A stretch of 64,000 nucleotides of DNA from assembly GCF_048820895.1 (NCBI RefSeq), contig NZ_JBMERQ010000002.1, positions 682,001 to 746,000 of the forward strand. The letters are read 5' to 3'. Below are positions 42,548-52,900 of this stretch, one piece after another. Source of the DNA: Cribrihabitans_A neustonicus. GTDB taxonomy: Bacteria; Pseudomonadota; Alphaproteobacteria; Rhodobacterales; Rhodobacteraceae. Position 1 is the stretch's first letter. Each line of letters starts with the position of its first letter. Position numbers and translations under genes: made by a program. The notes under the pieces are model-generated. The model was not told the origin of the DNA. It did not search any database and saw nothing but the letters and a program-made list of their open reading frames with translations.

Positions 42548-43698
42548 TGCTGGTAGGGGTCAAGACTGTCGCGCAGCCCGTCGCCGAGGAAGTTGAACGC
42601 CAGTACCACCACCACGATCGGCAGCATCGGGATCGCGGTCCAAGGGTAGATCTCGATTGAGGCGAGGTTCTGGGCATCGTTCAGCATCACCCCCCAGCTC
42701 ACCGCCGGTGCGCGCAGGCCGAGGCCGAGGAAGGAAAGAGCCGTCTCGCCCAGGATCATCGCCGGGATCGACAGGGTGGCGGAAGCAATCAGGTGGCTCA
42801 TGAAATTGGGCAGAAGGTGCTTGCGGATCACCCGGCCCGAGGAGGCCCCCATCATCTCCGCCGCGCGCACGAACTCTTCTTCGCGCAGGGACAGGAATTT
42901 GGCCCGTACCGCGCGCGCCAGCCCCGGCCAGTCGAGGATGCCAAGGATGATCGAGATGATGAAAAACACCGCCACCGGCGACCAGTTCGAGGGCACCGCG
43001 GCCGACAGCGCCAGCCACAGCGGCAGTTCGGGCAGGGAGCGCAGGATCTCGATCACGCGGTTGATCACCCAGTCGGTCTTGCCGCCGAAGTAGCCCGCCA
43101 GCGCGCCGAAGAAGATGCCGAGCACGAAGGACACGGTGATGCCTATGAGGCCCACGGTCAGCGACAGCTGCGCGCCGTAGAGAATGCGGCTGAACACGTC
43201 GCGGCCCAGGCGGTCAGAGCCCCAGAGGAAGATCGGGCTGCCGTCGGGGGAGCAGAACAGATGGGTGTGCGAGGGGATCAGCCCGGCGAGCTGGTACTCG
43301 CTGCCTTCGCAGAAGAACTTGAGCCGCTGCGGGTTCTCCAGGTCAGGTTTGAACACCCACTGGAAGGTCTCCAGATCCGCCTCTGAAGTCATCGGGTAGA
43401 TGTAGGGGCCGATGAATTCGCCTTCGTGAAAGAAGTTGACCGACTGCGGCGGCGAGAACAGATGCTCGCTGTGGCGCTCGTTCGGGCCGTAAGGCGCGAT
43501 GAATCCCGCGACCGGCAGCAGCAGGTAGCATGTGAGCAGGAAGATGCCGGAGATCAGGCCAAGCCGGTGGCTGCGGAACTTGCGCCAGACCAGCAGCCAG
43601 TTCGGCGCGTCGAGGTCCTTGCGTTCCAGCTCGCGCAGCGACGCCTCTGGATCATAGGGCGCATCGTCCACATAGCGACCGTCGGGCAGATTGCTCAT
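42544..43698 (-). CDS. ABC peptide/opine-type permease (DppC/YejE-like)
   Basis: This 384-residue permease has a first helix near residues 48-68, a long periplasmic loop (about 70-165), then five helices. WGSDRLGRDVFSRILYGAQLSL is the DppC-type entry, and EEEFVRAAEMMGASSGRVIRKHLLPN is the EAA loop that contacts the ATPase. The enlarged loop resembles YejE-type permeases. It overlaps both neighbours by 4 bases in an operon ordered ATPase, binding protein, permease, permease, CoA transferase. Confidence 0.92.
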   Translation of the reverse strand: MSNLPDGRYVDDAPYDPEASLRELERKDLDAPNWLLVWRKFRSHRLGLISGIFLLTCYLLLPVAGFIAPYGPNERHSEHLFSPPQSVNFFHEGEFIGPYIYPMTSEADLETFQWVFKPDLENPQRLKFFCEGSEYQLAGLIPSHTHLFCSPDGSPIFLWGSDRLGRDVFSRILYGAQLSLTVGLIGITVSFVLGIFFGALAGYFGGKTDWVINRVIEILRSLPELPLWLALSAAVPSNWSPVAVFFIISIILGILDWPGLARAVRAKFLSLREEEFVRAAEMMGASSGRVIRKHLLPNFMSHLIASATLSIPAMILGETALSFLGLGLRAPAVSWGVMLNDAQNLASIEIYPWTAIPMLPIVVVVLAFNFLGDGLRDSLDPYQQ

Positions 43699-44723
43699 GC
43701 GCTGCGCCCCTCATAGCGGATGCGCGGGTCGAGCAGCATCAGCAGAACATCCGACACCATCGTGCCGATCAGCGTCAGCAGCGCCACGAACATCAGCACG
43801 AAGCCGGACAGGAACATGTCCTGCGTCTTCAGCGCGGTCAGCAGGGTAGGCCCGATGGTCTGCAGCCCCAGCACCACCGAGACCAGGACCGAGCCGGAGA
43901 TCATCGCGGGCAGCAGGTTGCCGATGTCGGCCACGAACGGATTGAAAGCCACCCGCAGCGGGTATTTCGTCAGCATCCGCGAGGGGCTCAGGCCCTTGGC
44001 GATGGCGGTCTCCACGTAGGGCTTTCCCAGCTCGTCCAGCATGTTGGCCCTCAGCCGCTGCATCATCGCCGAGGCGCCGGCGGTGCCGATCACGAAGGTT
44101 GGCACGATCAGGTGGGTGAGGATCGACTTCATCTTTTCCCAGTTCATTGGCATGCCTTCGAACTGCGGGTCCATCAGCCCTCCGATCGGCAGGTCGAACC
44201 AGCGGTGGCCGTAGTAGAACAGGATCAGCGCGAGGAGGAAGTTTGGCGTCGCCAGGCCCAGGTAGCCGACGAAGGCGGTGGTGTAATCGACCCAGGTGCG
44301 CGAGCGCGCCGCCGCGATCACCCCAAGCGGCAGTGCCACAGCGTAGACAAACAGCACCGCTGCGAGGTTCACCAGCACGGTGAGCCAAAGGCTCTCGCCG
44401 ACGATTTCCGCGACCGGGCGGTCGAACTCGAAGGACCAGCCGAAGTTGCCCTGGATCATGCCGGAGAAGCCGTTCGGGCCCGGCATGAAGCCCATCCAGA
44501 TCATGTACTGCTGCCACAGGGGCTTATCGAGCGAGTATTCGCGGCGCAGGAATTCCGCCTTGTCGATGCCCGCGGACTGGCCGGTGGCGCGCAGCTCGGC
44601 GATCTGGTTCGAGAGATAGTCGCCGGGCGGCAGGTTGATGATGACGAAGACCAGCACCGACACCGCCAGCAGCGTCAGCAGCATGGTGCCGAAGCGGTAG
44701 ATGGTGTAGCGCAGGATCTCCAT
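43695..44723 (-). CDS. ABC peptide-type permease (DppB/YejB-like)
   Basis: This 342-residue permease has six helices. ILRYTIYRFGTMLLTLLAVSVLVFVIINLPPGDYL is the classic DppB start. RANMLDELGKPYVETAIAKGLSPSRMLTKYPLR is the EAA loop. It pairs with the adjacent YejE-like permease to form the channel. The start shares a base with the stop of the binding-protein gene. Confidence 0.93.
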   Translation of the reverse strand: MEILRYTIYRFGTMLLTLLAVSVLVFVIINLPPGDYLSNQIAELRATGQSAGIDKAEFLRREYSLDKPLWQQYMIWMGFMPGPNGFSGMIQGNFGWSFEFDRPVAEIVGESLWLTVLVNLAAVLFVYAVALPLGVIAAARSRTWVDYTTAFVGYLGLATPNFLLALILFYYGHRWFDLPIGGLMDPQFEGMPMNWEKMKSILTHLIVPTFVIGTAGASAMMQRLRANMLDELGKPYVETAIAKGLSPSRMLTKYPLRVAFNPFVADIGNLLPAMISGSVLVSVVLGLQTIGPTLLTALKTQDMFLSGFVLMFVALLTLIGTMVSDVLLMLLDPRIRYEGRSA

Positions 44724-46657
44724 CAGTCCCGGCCGTCCGCGAAGAAAAACTCATCCGGCCGGTAGATGCCGAAATGCGCGCCCGGGTCCCAGGCCCAGAG
44801 GCCTTCCTTGGGCACGTTTCGCAGCCGGTTGCTGACCACGACCGGCTGCGGCGCACCGGCGACGATGCCGATGGCGTAGACCTGGTCGGCGTGAATTTGC
44901 AGCATTTGACGCCAAACCGCGGCGCGGGTCTCGTCGGTTGTGGCGTTGTTCCACTCATCGAGCAGCCGCATCAGCTCCTGCGCCGGTTCCATGTCGGGCG
45001 GCTCACCCGCGGCTCCGCCGGTCTGGTAGTATTGGCCCCATTTCGGCCAGGACAGGAACACCTGGTCGGTGGGCGCCAGGTAGATTGGCGAAGTATAGGC
45101 CTGCGGCAGCCCGTTGTCCCAGCCGAACCAGGCCGAGGCCATGGTGGTGCCGGAGAACACCCGGTTGCGCAGGATGTCGCGGTCCAAGGGCCGCATCACC
45201 AGCTTGACGCCGACGTCGCGCCAGTCGTCGGTGATGATCTGCAGCGCGTTCTCCACCTCCTCGCGCTCGCCTGCGGTCTCAATGATCAGTTCCATCTTGC
45301 GCCCGTCGGGCAGGCGGCGGATGCCGTAGGCGTCGCGTTCGGCGAGGCCGGCCTCGTCCAGCAGGCGGTTGGCCTGCTCCGGGTCGAAGGTGGCCCAGGC
45401 GTCGCGCAGGGCCGGGTCGAAGAAGGCGCTTTGCTCCAGCACGGTCATCGCGCCGGGCTTTGCCAAGTCGAAGTAGAGGGCCCGGTTGATGGCCTTGCGG
45501 TTGATCGCCAGCGACAGCGCCCGGCGCACCCGCACGTCGCGCAGGATCTCGCGCCAGACCGGGTCTCTGGCATTGAGATTGGGATAAATCGCGATCTGCG
45601 AGGCAGCGCCGCTCCGCCACAGGTAGGTGGTGTAACCGGCGCCGTCCGTCTCCCCCTTGCGCAGGATCGGAATGTCGCGGAAGCCGAGGCCGCGCGCCTG
45701 AAGGTCGGTCTCGCCCGCGTTGGACTTGGCCGCCACCAGCCCGGGCGCGACGATCTCCATCTCTACAGTGTCGATATAGGGCAGCTGCACGCCGCGGGCG
45801 TCGATGCGGTGGAAATAGGGGTTGCGCACGAAGTTGTGGCGGATGCGCTTGCCGGGCGAGGCGTTGATCCAGGGCTGCAGCGTGGGCAGCTCGTGGTTGT
45901 CGAACTTGTACATGTTGTCGTACTTGTTGTGCAGCGCCGCCCAGCTCTTGACGCGGGCATAATCGACCTCCTCCGCAAGCGCCTCTGCGTCGGCGTAGTC
46001 CGCGTGGAACTGCTTCAGGTAAGCCGCCGGCCGGTAGATGAAGGGCGGTGCGGCCTGCGCCATGCTGTGCAGGAAATTGGGGTTCGGGTCCTCCCACTCA
46101 TAGATCACTGTGGTTGCGTCCGGGAAGCTCACCTGCGGCAGCTTGCCGTTCACACGCAGGAAGTCGGGAGGGCCGACCGGACTCAGAAGCGGGTGGTTGG
46201 CAACGTCCTTCCACCAGTATTCGAAATCGGCCGAGGTGAAGGGCCTGCCGTCGGACCAGCGGTGGCCGGGGCGCAGTTTCAGGGTGAAGCGGCGGTTGTT
46301 TTCGTTCTCGTAGTCCAGGAGGATGTCAGGCCTGAGCTGAAAATCCTCGTCATAGCCCGCGAGCCGGGCGTAGCCGTAGACCACCATCTGCCGGATGTCC
46401 TTGGAGCGGGTGACCATGGTGTTGAGCGTGCCGCCTTGCACGCCGTACGCCCGGCCTTTGGCCTCCAGGTCGACTACGAGCGGCTCCTCGGGCAGGCGTT
46501 TCTCCACCGGCGGCATGTAGCCTGCCTTCACCTCGGTGTTCCAGAAGCTGCTTTCCTGCAGTGTGGGTCCCTCCGCCGCCGCCGCAAGCGGAGTGAGGCA
46601 GCAGGCAGCCAGAATGGGCAGAAACCTGGCCAGGAGGGTCTTGGGGAAATCAAGCAT
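44723..46657 (-). CDS. ABC transporter periplasmic binding protein, family 5
   Basis: This 644-residue precursor has an N-terminal signal peptide (hydrophobic core ARFLPILAACCLTPLAAAA, cleavage near residue 28). LRPGHRWSDGRPFTSADFEYWW is the family 5 signature. GETDLQARGLGFRDIPIL, RVRRALSLAINRKAINRALY and LLDEAGLAERDAYGIR are further conserved blocks. At about 640 residues it is larger than DppA and closer to YejA-type binders of peptides or opines. Ligand unknown. Confidence 0.93.
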   Translation of the reverse strand: MLDFPKTLLARFLPILAACCLTPLAAAAEGPTLQESSFWNTEVKAGYMPPVEKRLPEEPLVVDLEAKGRAYGVQGGTLNTMVTRSKDIRQMVVYGYARLAGYDEDFQLRPDILLDYENENNRRFTLKLRPGHRWSDGRPFTSADFEYWWKDVANHPLLSPVGPPDFLRVNGKLPQVSFPDATTVIYEWEDPNPNFLHSMAQAAPPFIYRPAAYLKQFHADYADAEALAEEVDYARVKSWAALHNKYDNMYKFDNHELPTLQPWINASPGKRIRHNFVRNPYFHRIDARGVQLPYIDTVEMEIVAPGLVAAKSNAGETDLQARGLGFRDIPILRKGETDGAGYTTYLWRSGAASQIAIYPNLNARDPVWREILRDVRVRRALSLAINRKAINRALYFDLAKPGAMTVLEQSAFFDPALRDAWATFDPEQANRLLDEAGLAERDAYGIRRLPDGRKMELIIETAGEREEVENALQIITDDWRDVGVKLVMRPLDRDILRNRVFSGTTMASAWFGWDNGLPQAYTSPIYLAPTDQVFLSWPKWGQYYQTGGAAGEPPDMEPAQELMRLLDEWNNATTDETRAAVWRQMLQIHADQVYAIGIVAGAPQPVVVSNRLRNVPKEGLWAWDPGAHFGIYRPDEFFFADGRD

Positions 46658-48431
46658 GGCTGCGTACCTTGTGGCCGGGTTCCAGATGGCGAAGGTTCAC
46701 CAGCGGCGGGGCTTTGGCACCGGTGAAACGGAACTGCTCGGGCCAGCATTCGGGCGCGCCTGCGCCTTGCGCGACCAGCTTCAGGTCGATGGGCCGGGCC
46801 GGGTCCGGCTCGGGCTGGGCCGCGATCAGCGCCTTGGTGTAGGGGTGCTGGGGATTGTAGAACAGCGTCTCCGGCGGCGCCTGCTCGACGATCAGCCCGC
46901 TCCGCATCACCGCCACCTCGTCAGCAATGCGCGCCACCACCGCGAGGTCGTGGCTGATGAAAAGGTAGGAGAGGTTCTGCCGGTCGCGGATCTCCTCCAG
47001 GAGCCGCAGGATCTGCTCCTGCACCGATACATCCAGGGCCGAGGTGGGCTCGTCGCACACGATCAGCGAGGGCTCCAGCATCAGCGCCCGCGCAATCGAC
47101 AGCCGCTGCCGCTGGCCGCCGGAAAAGGCGTGCGGGTAGCGTTTCAGCATGTCGGACGGAAGCCCCACCAGCCGCAGCATTTCGGCCGCCCTGTCGCGCC
47201 GTTCGGCGCGGGTTCCGATGCCGTGGATCTCCAGGGGCTCGACCATCGTGTTCTGGATGCGCATCCGCGGCGACAGCGACGAATAGGGATCCTGGAACAC
47301 CATCTGCGCCTGGCGCTGGAAGGCGGTGCGCTGGGCGCGGTCCATCGCGTGCACCGGCACCGGCTCGGCACCCGGCCGTGGCCGGAACAGGATTTCGCCG
47401 CCCGGATCCGGCGGCTCCGCCCCCAGCGCGATGCGCGCTGCGGTGGTCTTGCCCGAGCCGCTTTCGCCGACGATGGCCAGCGTCTCCCCGCGCGACAGGC
47501 GCAGGTCGATCCCGCGGCAGGCGTGGATCCGCACGGGCGTCTGCCAGCCCCTGCCGGCTCTCAGCGTATATGTCTTAGAGACCGATTTCATCTCCAGGAT
47601 CACATCCTCGCGGCCCGGCGGCACGCCGACCACGGCCTCGTCCGGGATCTCCGGTGCGGCGTCGAACAGCGCCTTGGTATAGGGATGCGCAGGCGCGCTC
47701 AGCAGCGCATTGGTGCTGCCCGCCTCCATTACCCGGCCCTTGTGCATCACCACCACCTGTTCGGCCATGTTGGCGACGACGCCCAGGTCGTGAGTGACCA
47801 GGATCATCGCCATGCCGGTTTCGCGCTGCAGATCCTTCACCAGCCCCAGCACCTGCGCCTGGGTGGTCACGTCGAGCGCGGTGGTCGGCTCGTCCGCGAT
47901 CAGCAGCGCCGGGCGGGCCACCATCGCCATCGCGATCATGGCGCGCTGCCGCATGCCGCCGGAGAGCTCGAAGGGGTAGGATTTGTAGGTCCGTTCGGGG
48001 TCCGGGAAGCCGACTCTCTCGAAACACTCCAGAACTATCTTCCGCGCCGCCTCGCCGCGCTTGCCGCCGTGCAGCCGCAGCACCTCCACCACCTGGTTGC
48101 CGATCCGGTGGAGAGGTGAGAGCGAGCGCATCGGCTCCTGGAAGATCATCGAGATGGTGTTGCCGCGGATGTCGCGCAGCTGGCGCTCGTCCACCCGCAG
48201 CAGGTCCACGCAGTCGCCATGCCGCTCCAGCAGCGCGCGGCCAGAACGGATCTGCGCCGTGCGCGGCAGGATGCGCAGCACCGCGCGGCAGGAGATCGTC
48301 TTGCCCGAGCCGCTCTCGCCCACCAGCGCCAGGGTCTCGCCCGGCTGCACGGCAAAGCTCACATCGCGGACGACCGGGTCGTCCTTGCCGAAGCCGATGC
48401 TGAGGTTTTCGACGGACAGCAGCGGGCGCAT
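46650..48431 (-). CDS. Fused dual ATPase of peptide-type ABC importer (DppD-DppF/YejF-like)
   Basis: This 593-residue protein has two complete ATPase domains. The first has Walker A GESGSGKT near residue 38, LSGGMRQRAMIAMAM and LLIADEPTTALD. The second has Walker A GESGSGKTT near 320, FSGGQRQRLSIARAL and LIVCDEPTSALD. YTKALFDAAPE and HPYTKALIAAQPE are the peptide-importer tails. It is the first gene of the operon and overlaps the binding-protein gene by 8 bases. Confidence 0.95.
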   Translation of the reverse strand: MRPLLSVENLSIGFGKDDPVVRDVSFAVQPGETLALVGESGSGKTISCRAVLRILPRTAQIRSGRALLERHGDCVDLLRVDERQLRDIRGNTISMIFQEPMRSLSPLHRIGNQVVEVLRLHGGKRGEAARKIVLECFERVGFPDPERTYKSYPFELSGGMRQRAMIAMAMVARPALLIADEPTTALDVTTQAQVLGLVKDLQRETGMAMILVTHDLGVVANMAEQVVVMHKGRVMEAGSTNALLSAPAHPYTKALFDAAPEIPDEAVVGVPPGREDVILEMKSVSKTYTLRAGRGWQTPVRIHACRGIDLRLSRGETLAIVGESGSGKTTAARIALGAEPPDPGGEILFRPRPGAEPVPVHAMDRAQRTAFQRQAQMVFQDPYSSLSPRMRIQNTMVEPLEIHGIGTRAERRDRAAEMLRLVGLPSDMLKRYPHAFSGGQRQRLSIARALMLEPSLIVCDEPTSALDVSVQEQILRLLEEIRDRQNLSYLFISHDLAVVARIADEVAVMRSGLIVEQAPPETLFYNPQHPYTKALIAAQPEPDPARPIDLKLVAQGAGAPECWPEQFRFTGAKAPPLVNLRHLEPGHKVRSHA

Positions 48432-48708
48432 TCAGCCCCGCCCGCCCGCCGGATGCGCGGCGCACATAATCCGTTGGCTCCCCTGATTTTTGCATCACCT
48501 TCGCGCGGGGCGGGTTCATTAGTCAAACCCCAATTGGACAGAGGCCCGTTCGGAAAGGGAAATTTGAGGCCGGAATGCTGGCAGAAGGGGGCGCCCTGCG
48601 TCACATTCCTGTGAACTTCCCGGCTCCGCGGGGCGGCGCATTTGCCGGCTTGGCCGGTGCGGCCCGAGGCAGTAGGAAGGACGGGCAACCGATGGCGAGG
48701 GGCGGCCG
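48432..48708. promoter_or_regulatory. Divergent promoter region, peptide importer / tetR
   Basis: These 277 bases separate the divergent importer operon and TetR gene. CCAATTGG (48530-48537) is a perfect 8-bp palindrome flanked by GTC and GAC, a possible operator core, but too short to call firmly. The left part should hold the importer promoter. Confidence 0.35.
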
Positions 48709-49374
48709 ATGGCGCAGAAACCTGTTTTGCACCGGGACAATCCGGAGGCCGAGCCGCTGGTCGGCAACGTCAAAGTGACCCGTGAGGACTGGCTCAACGT
48801 CGCGATGGACGTGCTGATCTCGGATGGGGTGGAACGGGTGAAAGTCCTGGCGCTGGCCGAGCGGATGCAGGTCTCGCGGTCCTCCTTCTACTGGTACTTC
48901 AAGTCACGGCAAGATTTGCTGGATGCGCTCCTCAAAAGCTGGGAGCAGACCAATACCGCAGGCATGGTGGCCCAGGCCGAGGCGCCGGCCGCGACCATTA
49001 CCGGCGCGGTGCTCAATGTGTTCCGCTGCATCGCCAACCCAGGCCTGTTCAACACCGCGCTGGATTTCGCGGTGCGCGACTGGTCGCGGCGCTCGGGCAA
49101 GGTGCGCAGCCTGATGGACCGCTCCGACGCCCGCCGGGTGGCGGCGCTCACAGCGATGTTCGCCCGCTACGGCTGCCCCGAGCGCGAAGCGGTGACGCGG
49201 GCCAAGGTGCTCTACTACATGCAGCTCGGCTACGACATGGCGGAGCCGAACGAGAGCTACACCCACCGGCTGGAGATGACGCCGGAATACCTGAAGGTCT
49301 TCACCGGCCAGGCGCCACGGCCCGAAGAGATGGAAGAATTCACCGAGTTCACCCGCCGCTACTGGGACGTCTGA
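48709..49374 (+). CDS. TetR/AcrR-family transcriptional regulator
   Basis: This 221-residue protein has an N-terminal TetR DNA-binding domain (about 25-75). MDVLISDGVERVKVLALAERMQVSRSSFYWYFKSRQDLLDALL contains the helix-turn-helix and the Y-x-Y/H-F motif. The helical C-terminal domain has a conserved ALDFAVRDWSRRSGKVRSLMDRSDARR pattern. It is divergent from the peptide importer operon and is the most likely local regulator of it. Ligand unknown. Confidence 0.88.
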   Translation: MAQKPVLHRDNPEAEPLVGNVKVTREDWLNVAMDVLISDGVERVKVLALAERMQVSRSSFYWYFKSRQDLLDALLKSWEQTNTAGMVAQAEAPAATITGAVLNVFRCIANPGLFNTALDFAVRDWSRRSGKVRSLMDRSDARRVAALTAMFARYGCPEREAVTRAKVLYYMQLGYDMAEPNESYTHRLEMTPEYLKVFTGQAPRPEEMEEFTEFTRRYWDV

Positions 49375-49418
49375 GAGGAGGGCGGACCGGAGAACATGTA
49401 CTCGCCTGCCGCGAATGA

Positions 49419-49590
49419 CAAGCCGCGCGTCGCCGCCGCGCGCGGAGGCGATCCAACGGATATGACTGGCAATTTATGCCCGCCAAGTCCGTACGACTTT
49501 CCGAGGGCACCGCCCGGCCGAGGCCAAATCGCCACCGCGAGGGGGCGCGCCGGCGATGCGCGGCGGCCTTCGGCCTTGTCCCGCGCCGGA
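49419..49590 (+). repeat. Dispersed intergenic repeat, copy B
   Basis: This copy has the same landmarks as 8005-8175 in the same orientation, including CAAGCCGCGC, GGCGATCC, CCAAGTCCGTACGACTT, GGCCAAATCGCC and GGGGGCGCGCCGGCGATGCG. It begins 45 bases past the TetR stop and is followed 73 bases later by copy C. No gene is recognised between 49375 and 49902. Confidence 0.8.
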
Positions 49591-49663
49591 GACATGCTGG
49601 GCAGGTATGCAGTCGGGTATTCTCTGGCGGGAGGGCCGCTGCTGCACCACCGTTCCTGCCAAA

Positions 49664-49833
49664 CCGTACATTGACGGCACCCGCGGAGGAGATCGGGAAG
49701 GGGAGTTGCTGGCAGTTTATGTCTGCCAAGTCCGTACGACTTCTTTGGGGGCCGCCCAGCCTCAGCCAAATCTCCGCCGCGAGGGGGCGCGCCGGCGATA
49801 CGCGGCGGGCTTCGCCCTTGTTCCGCGCCGGGG
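49664..49833 (+). repeat. Dispersed intergenic repeat, copy C
   Basis: This copy shares GGCAGTTTATG, CCAAGTCCGTACGACTT, CAGCCAAATC and GGGGGCGCGCCGGCGATACG with copies A and B, in the same orientation. It lies just before the terminator of the indolepyruvate oxidoreductase gene. The 5' part (49664-49695) is the most diverged of the three. Confidence 0.78.
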
Positions 49834-49849
49834 GAATTCCGCAGCGGGT

Positions 49850-49876
49850 AAAAAAGGGGGCGCGTGCTGCGCCCCC
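49850..49876 (-). terminator. Intrinsic terminator of the indolepyruvate oxidoreductase gene
   Basis: GGGGGCGC (49856-49863) pairs perfectly with GCGCCCCC (49869-49876) around a 5-nt loop. On the minus strand six T residues (49855-49850) follow directly. It lies 26 bases past the stop of the minus-strand gene ending at 49903. Confidence 0.92.
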
Positions 49877-49902
49877 TTGCTTTGTCGTTTCGTCAACCGG
49901 CC

Positions 49903-52900
49903 TCAGATCTCGGAGAGCTGCATGCCGGCTTCCGCCCGCACCTTGCGCGCCGCCTCCAGCCGCACCGGGCCATAGCCGCGAATCTCCATCGGCGCTCTCA
50001 GCACTGCGAGGCAGGCGTCGTGTTTCTGTGCGCTGTAGCCCTTGGCGACCTTCTCCAGCACTGTCTCGTACCAGGCCAGCAGGTCGCGGTGCAGACGCGC
50101 TTCCTCGTGGTAGCCGAAGATGTTGTAGGCGCTGCCGCGCAGGCGCTTGCCCTTGGCCATCAGGTTCAGCGCGGGGCGCAGCCAGGCGCCGAAGGCGCGC
50201 TTCTTCGGCCGCCCGCGGGCGTCCTTCTTCCAGTTGAGCAGCGGCGGCGCGAGGTGGTACTTCACCGTGAAATCGCCCTCGAATTCGCTTTCCAGCTGAT
50301 GCGCGAAGGCCTCGCTGGTGAGCAGCCGGGCGACCTCGTACTCGTCCTTGTAGGCCATTAGCTTGAACAGCGACCGCGCGGCCGCCGCGGTGAGTTCTTC
50401 CTGTGCCGCCCCGGGCAGAGCCTTGCGGAAGCGCTCCAGCGCCGCGGTGTAGCGCTCGGCATAGGCCATGTCCTGATAGCCGGTGAGGAAGGTGGCGCGG
50501 CGGCCGATCAGCGCGTCAAGCGTCTCGGTCTTCTCCGGCTCCTCCTCGTAGAATTCCGCCACCAGTTTCGGGTCGGCAGCCATCGCCCGCCCGACGGCAA
50601 AGGCCAGCCGGTTCTTTTCGATCGCCACGCCATTGAGCTCGATCGCCTGGTCGAGCGCGCCCGCGCTCACCGGCACCAGTCCCTTCTGCCAGGCAAAGCC
50701 AAGCATCATCACGTTGGCGAGCACCGCATCGCCCATCAGCTTCTCCGCCGCCTCGTTGGCGTTGAAGCCCGAGAGGTTCTCAGGCCCCACCGCCCCGGCG
50801 ATGGTCTTCTCGCGCACGCCCGCCATCAGGTCGGCATCGCGGCGCAGAACCAGGTCGCCGGTGGGCATCTCGGCCCGGTTCAGCACTACCTTGGTGCCGT
50901 GGCGGTAATGGACCGAGGCCTTGGGCGCCGAGCTCACCACCACGTCGCAGCCGATGACCGCATCCGCCGCCGCCTCGCCGATGCGCACCTGGTTGAGGCT
51001 CTCGGGGCCCGCCGAGAGGCGGATGTAGCTGAGTACGGTGCCGAACTTCTGGGCAAAGCCGGTGAAGTCGAGCACGCTCGACCCCTTGCCCTCAAGGTGC
51101 GCCGCCATGGTGATCAGCGCGCCCACGGTGACAACCCCGGTGCCGCCGACGCCGGTGACCAGCAAGTCGAACGGCTCCTTGAGCGGCGGCAGCTCAGGCG
51201 CGGGCAGCTTGGCGGTGAGTTTCGCCGCATCCAGCCCTCCCGGCTGCTTCTTGCGCCGCGTGGCGCCCTCGACGGTGACGAAGCTGGGGCAGAAGCCGTT
51301 CAGGCAGGAAAAATCCTTGTTGCAGGTCGACAGGTTGATCTTGCGCTTGCGGCCGAACGGCGTCTCCTTCGGTTCCACGCTGAGGCAGTTGGATTCCACC
51401 GAGCAATCGCCGCAGCCCTCGCAGACCAGATCGTTGATGAAGGCGAACCTGGCCGGGTCTTCCATCTTGCCGCGCTTGCGGCGGCGGCGCTTCTCGGTGG
51501 CGCAGGTCTGCTCGTAGATCAAGACGGAAACGCCCTTCACCTCGCGCAGTTCGCGCTGCACCGCGTCCAGATCGGCGCGGTCGTGGAAGCTGGTGCCGGA
51601 GGGGAACTCGCTGCGGCGGAACTTGCCGATCTCGTCGGAGACCAGCGCGATCCGCTCCACGCCCTCGGCGCGGCAGGTCTGGGCGATGCCATGCACGGAG
51701 ACCGGCCCGTCCACCGGCTGGCCGCCGGTCATCGCTACCGCGTCGTTATACAGGATCTTGTAGGTGATGTTGGTGCCCGCCGCGACCGCCTGGCGGATCG
51801 CCAGCGAGCCCGAGTGATACCAGGTGCCTTCGCCCAGGTTCTGGAACACATGCTTGCCGCCGTTGAACTGCGAGGCCACGGTCCAGGGCACGCCCTCGCC
51901 GCCCATCTGCGCGTAGCCCGCGGTCTCGCGGTCCATCCAGCTTGCCATCACGTGGCAGCCGATGCCAGAAAACGCCTTGGAGCCCTCGGGCAGCTTGGTT
52001 GAAGTGTTGTGCGGGCAGCCCGAGCAGAAATAGGGCGTGCGGGTGGCGCCGGGCACGTTCAGCACCTTCGGCGGCTCGGCTTGGAGGGCCGCCGCCTTGG
52101 CGGGCAGGTTTTCCTCAGGGAAGAATTTGTCGAGCCGCGCCGCCACGATCGGCGCGAGCAGAAGCGGGCTCAGCTCGCCGGTCCAGGGGATCAGCGGTTC
52201 GCCCTGGCTGTCGTATTTGCCCACCATCTTCTCCGGCTTGCTGCCGGGCCAGTCGTAGAAATTTTCCTTGAACTGGCTCTCGATGATGCCGCGCTTCTCC
52301 TCGACGACCAGCACCTCCCGCTTGCCCTTCACGAACTCCAGCGCGTCGGAGCGGTCCAGCGGCCAGACCATGCCGACCTTGTAGATGTCGATGCCAAGGC
52401 GGCGGCAGGCGGCCTCATCGAGGCCCAGGAGCCGAAGCGCCTCCATCAGGTCGAGATGCCCCTTGCCGGTGGAGACAAAGCCGAAGCGCGCGTCCTTGAT
52501 GTCGTAGATGCGCCTGTCGATCGGGTTCGCCTCGGCAAAGGCGCGCACCGCGTCGAGCTTGGCCTGGATGCGGGTCTCGATCTCCGGCGAGGGCAGGTCG
52601 GCGCGGCGGATGTGCAGCCCGCCGGGATAGTCGGGCAGCTCGGGGTAGATAAATTCGCGGTCCGGCTGCAGCTCGACCGAGCGCGCGCTTTCCACGGTTT
52701 CCGAGACCGCCTTAAAGCCTACCCAGGTGCCCGAGTAGCGCGACAGCGCAAAGCCGTATTCGCCGAAGGCCAGGTATTCCGACACATCGGCCGGGTTCAG
52801 CACCGGCATGAACCAGGACATGAAGGCCACGTCCGACTGATGCGGCATCGAGGAGCTGACGCAGCCGTGGTCGTCGCCCGCCACCACCAGCACGCCGCCC

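Noticed and set aside
48530..48537. CCAATTGG palindrome as a TetR operator
   Set aside because: An 8-bp palindrome is too short and common. It is only mentioned as a possibility in the promoter entry.
49419..49833. A CRISPR-like or protein-coding interpretation of the tandem repeats
   Set aside because: Only two adjacent copies of about 170 bp exist, without regular spacers, and the conserved minus-strand reading (SYGLGxHKLP) does not extend into a shared open frame in all copies.
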